Position numbers and translations under genes: made by a program. Shown here in pieces: positions 5,046 to 6,274 of a DNA stretch of 6,274 bases. The notes under the pieces are model-generated. The model saw only the letters and a list, made by a program, of their open reading frames with translations, did no database searches and had not been told where the DNA came from. The stretch is from an uncultured Ruminococcus sp. (GTDB lineage: Bacteria > Bacillota > Clostridia > Oscillospirales > Acutalibacteraceae): assembly GCA_945632055.1 (NCBI GenBank), contig CALZCU010000065.1, positions 1 to 6,274 on the forward strand, in the 5' to 3' direction. Within the stretch, counting starts at the first letter, position 1; the number at the start of each line of letters is the position of its first letter.

Positions 5046-6274
5046 TTGAAGACAAAGTTCATTGGTTTGGAAGGTTTCAATGAAATAGAAAGTCTTTCAA
5101 CAAAGAAGACAAAAGCGGCTCAGCCTAACACAGCTTACAAAACTGTGAGATTTGTAAAAAGAGCTTCAATCTGCCTTGCAAAGGCATTGAGCAAAAAGGC
5201 AAGCTCGGCTGCGGCACATTTTACCGCTAAAAAGTCAAGCAGAGCGGCGGCTGTAAAAGCTAAAAAAACACAGTCTGTAATCGACAGATGCTACAGTGAA
5301 AACAGAAATGGTGCAAAAAGCGAGTTTACAAGCTCTGTAAAGGAAGCTGTTTCGGGCATTTCATTTACATCAGGAAACAAAAAATATGCTCACAGCGCAC
5401 CCTCAAACGGCTATCGTGCACATACTGTTCTTAAAAAGAAGGCAGTGCTTGCTGTTGTTGCCTGTGCTTCGGCAATTATGCTCTCCTGTATGACAGTAGC
5501 AAGCGCACTTGTCGCTCCCGAAAATGCTCCCGAAAATCATAATGGCTCCGAACAAGCTGTAAGCGCAACCGCAGACAGCTTGTCAAACGATGAGGTTTTT
5601 GCTGCAACAGCTGACGAAGCAGTCAGTATGCTCTATCAGGATACTAATATTTCACGCACAAGCGCTGTAATCAGCGAGCGTTTCGGCAACGAAAGCTCCG
5701 GACTTTATATTGACGGCAAGCTCATCGGTGCAACAGCCGATGCCAACGCATTAAACGCTGCACTCGACAAGGTTCTTGCCGATTACAAAGAAGGCTATGA
5801 TGACGAAACAACAACTGAATTTGCAAACGAGGTTGTTGTTAAGAGCGGCAGATTTTCTGCGGATGAAATTATGACCGTTGATGACATTATAGCTGCGGCA
5901 GAGGGCAAATTCTCTATTGCGCTTTCAACCGATATTGTTTACACAAGAAAGATTGATTATTCGGTAAAAACGGAATACGATGATTCGGAGTATTCCTCAT
6001 ACAAGAAGGTTAAGACCGAAGGTAAAGACGGCGAAGAAGAGGTTACAATCCGCACCACATTTGTTGACGGAATGCAGACCGACGCTGTTGAAACCGAAAC
6101 AAAGGTTATCAAGAAGGCAGTTGACGAGGTTGTAATCAGAGGCTCCAAGGACGGAGTTGTGGAAGAAGAAACCACAAAGTCAAGCTCGGACAGCTCACCC
6201 TCTGGATCATTCAGCTGGCCTGTTCCCTACACTCACAACATCACAAGCCTGTACGAGTGGCGCTGGGGCAGAAT
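5046..6274 (+). CDS. Membrane-anchored G5-domain M23 peptidase, N-terminal part (runs off the window)
   Basis: The frame is open from TTG 5046 to the last base: 409 full codons and no stop. TTG is preceded by TTGGAG with GGAG 8 nt away; no in-frame ATG lies near. Residues 1-130 are predicted cytoplasmic and strongly basic, rich in Lys/Ala/Ser (about 45-75). A transmembrane segment spans about 133-157. An extracellular region (about 185-300) holds a GLYIDGKLIGA strand motif (219-229) seen ahead of the peptidase in many clostridial M23 proteins. A G5-like domain follows (about 300-368, with DGEEEVTIRTTFVDG at 328-342 and ending EVVIRGSK), then a Ser/Glu linker, then FSWPV...ITSLYEWRWGR (389-409), the entry strand of the M23 (LytM/lysostaphin) fold. 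The zinc motifs HxxxD and HxH lie beyond the window and cannot be checked. The role is expected to be cleavage of peptidoglycan crosslinks at the membrane surface. A divisome-type inactive relative (EnvC/NlpD-like) remains possible. Confidence 0.85.
   Translation, partial: MKTKFIGLEGFNEIESLSTKKTKAAQPNTAYKTVRFVKRASICLAKALSKKASSAAAHFTAKKSSRAAAVKAKKTQSVIDRCYSENRNGAKSEFTSSVKEAVSGISFTSGNKKYAHSAPSNGYRAHTVLKKKAVLAVVACASAIMLSCMTVASALVAPENAPENHNGSEQAVSATADSLSNDEVFAATADEAVSMLYQDTNISRTSAVISERFGNESSGLYIDGKLIGATADANALNAALDKVLADYKEGYDDETTTEFANEVVVKSGRFSADEIMTVDDIIAAAEGKFSIALSTDIVYTRKIDYSVKTEYDDSEYSSYKKVKTEGKDGEEEVTIRTTFVDGMQTDAVETETKVIKKAVDEVVIRGSKDGVVEEETTKSSSDSSPSGSFSWPVPYTHNITSLYEWRWGR

Noticed and set aside
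5957..6175. Minus-strand Ser/Val-rich frame in the peptidase gene
   Set aside because: It is antisense to the Glu/Lys-rich G5 region, which produces such frames by composition.
1..6274. Mobile elements, CRISPR arrays, tRNA/rRNA, phage or defence genes
   Set aside because: No transposase, integrase, regular spaced repeats or RNA gene signatures were seen on either strand.

Overview
The window looks like chromosomal DNA of a low-to-moderate-GC Gram-positive Clostridia member, most likely Oscillospiraceae/Ruminococcus-like. The grounds are very AT-rich intergenic DNA with sigma-A type promoters, strong GGAG-type ribosome binding sites, frequent TTG/GTG starts, a lipoprotein and wall enzymes typical of gut Clostridia, and a clostridial-type LuxS. 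The taxon is inference from gene style; no marker gene is present.

Layout, left to right. (1) 2-148 (+): the 3' end of a small zinc-ribbon protein with a CxxC-x17-CxxC arrangement, closed by a strong intrinsic terminator (179-209). (2) 394-1179 (+): a PdaB-like polysaccharide deacetylase. Its ~245-nt upstream region holds a candidate promoter, an 84-nt long hairpin and a hairpin that buries the Shine-Dalgarno. (3) 1252-2754 (-): a secreted L,D-transpeptidase with three fibronectin type III domains, convergent with the deacetylase and sharing a bidirectional terminator (1189-1215). (4) 3001-3300 (-): a small unrecognised basic protein. Its apparent longer frame begins inside its own promoter, so the start is placed at a GTG. 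(5) 3489-4397 (+): a GH25 lysozyme-like lipoprotein, followed after 21 nt by (6) luxS (4419-4874, +), read here from a TTG start. (7) 5046-6274 (+, runs off the window): a membrane-anchored G5/M23 endopeptidase with a TTG start, whose leader carries an exact match to the WalR two-component box.

Four of the seven genes act directly on peptidoglycan: a deacetylase, an L,D-transpeptidase, a lysozyme and an endopeptidase. The window reads as a cell-envelope remodelling neighbourhood, with LuxS (activated methyl cycle / AI-2 synthesis) joined to the lysozyme transcription unit. No mobile element, CRISPR array, tRNA or rRNA is visible. I see no clear new multi-gene system; the unusual material is in the regulatory DNA (leader hairpins, phased GTTACA motifs, repeated promoter element) and in the unexplained N-terminal domain of the last protein.
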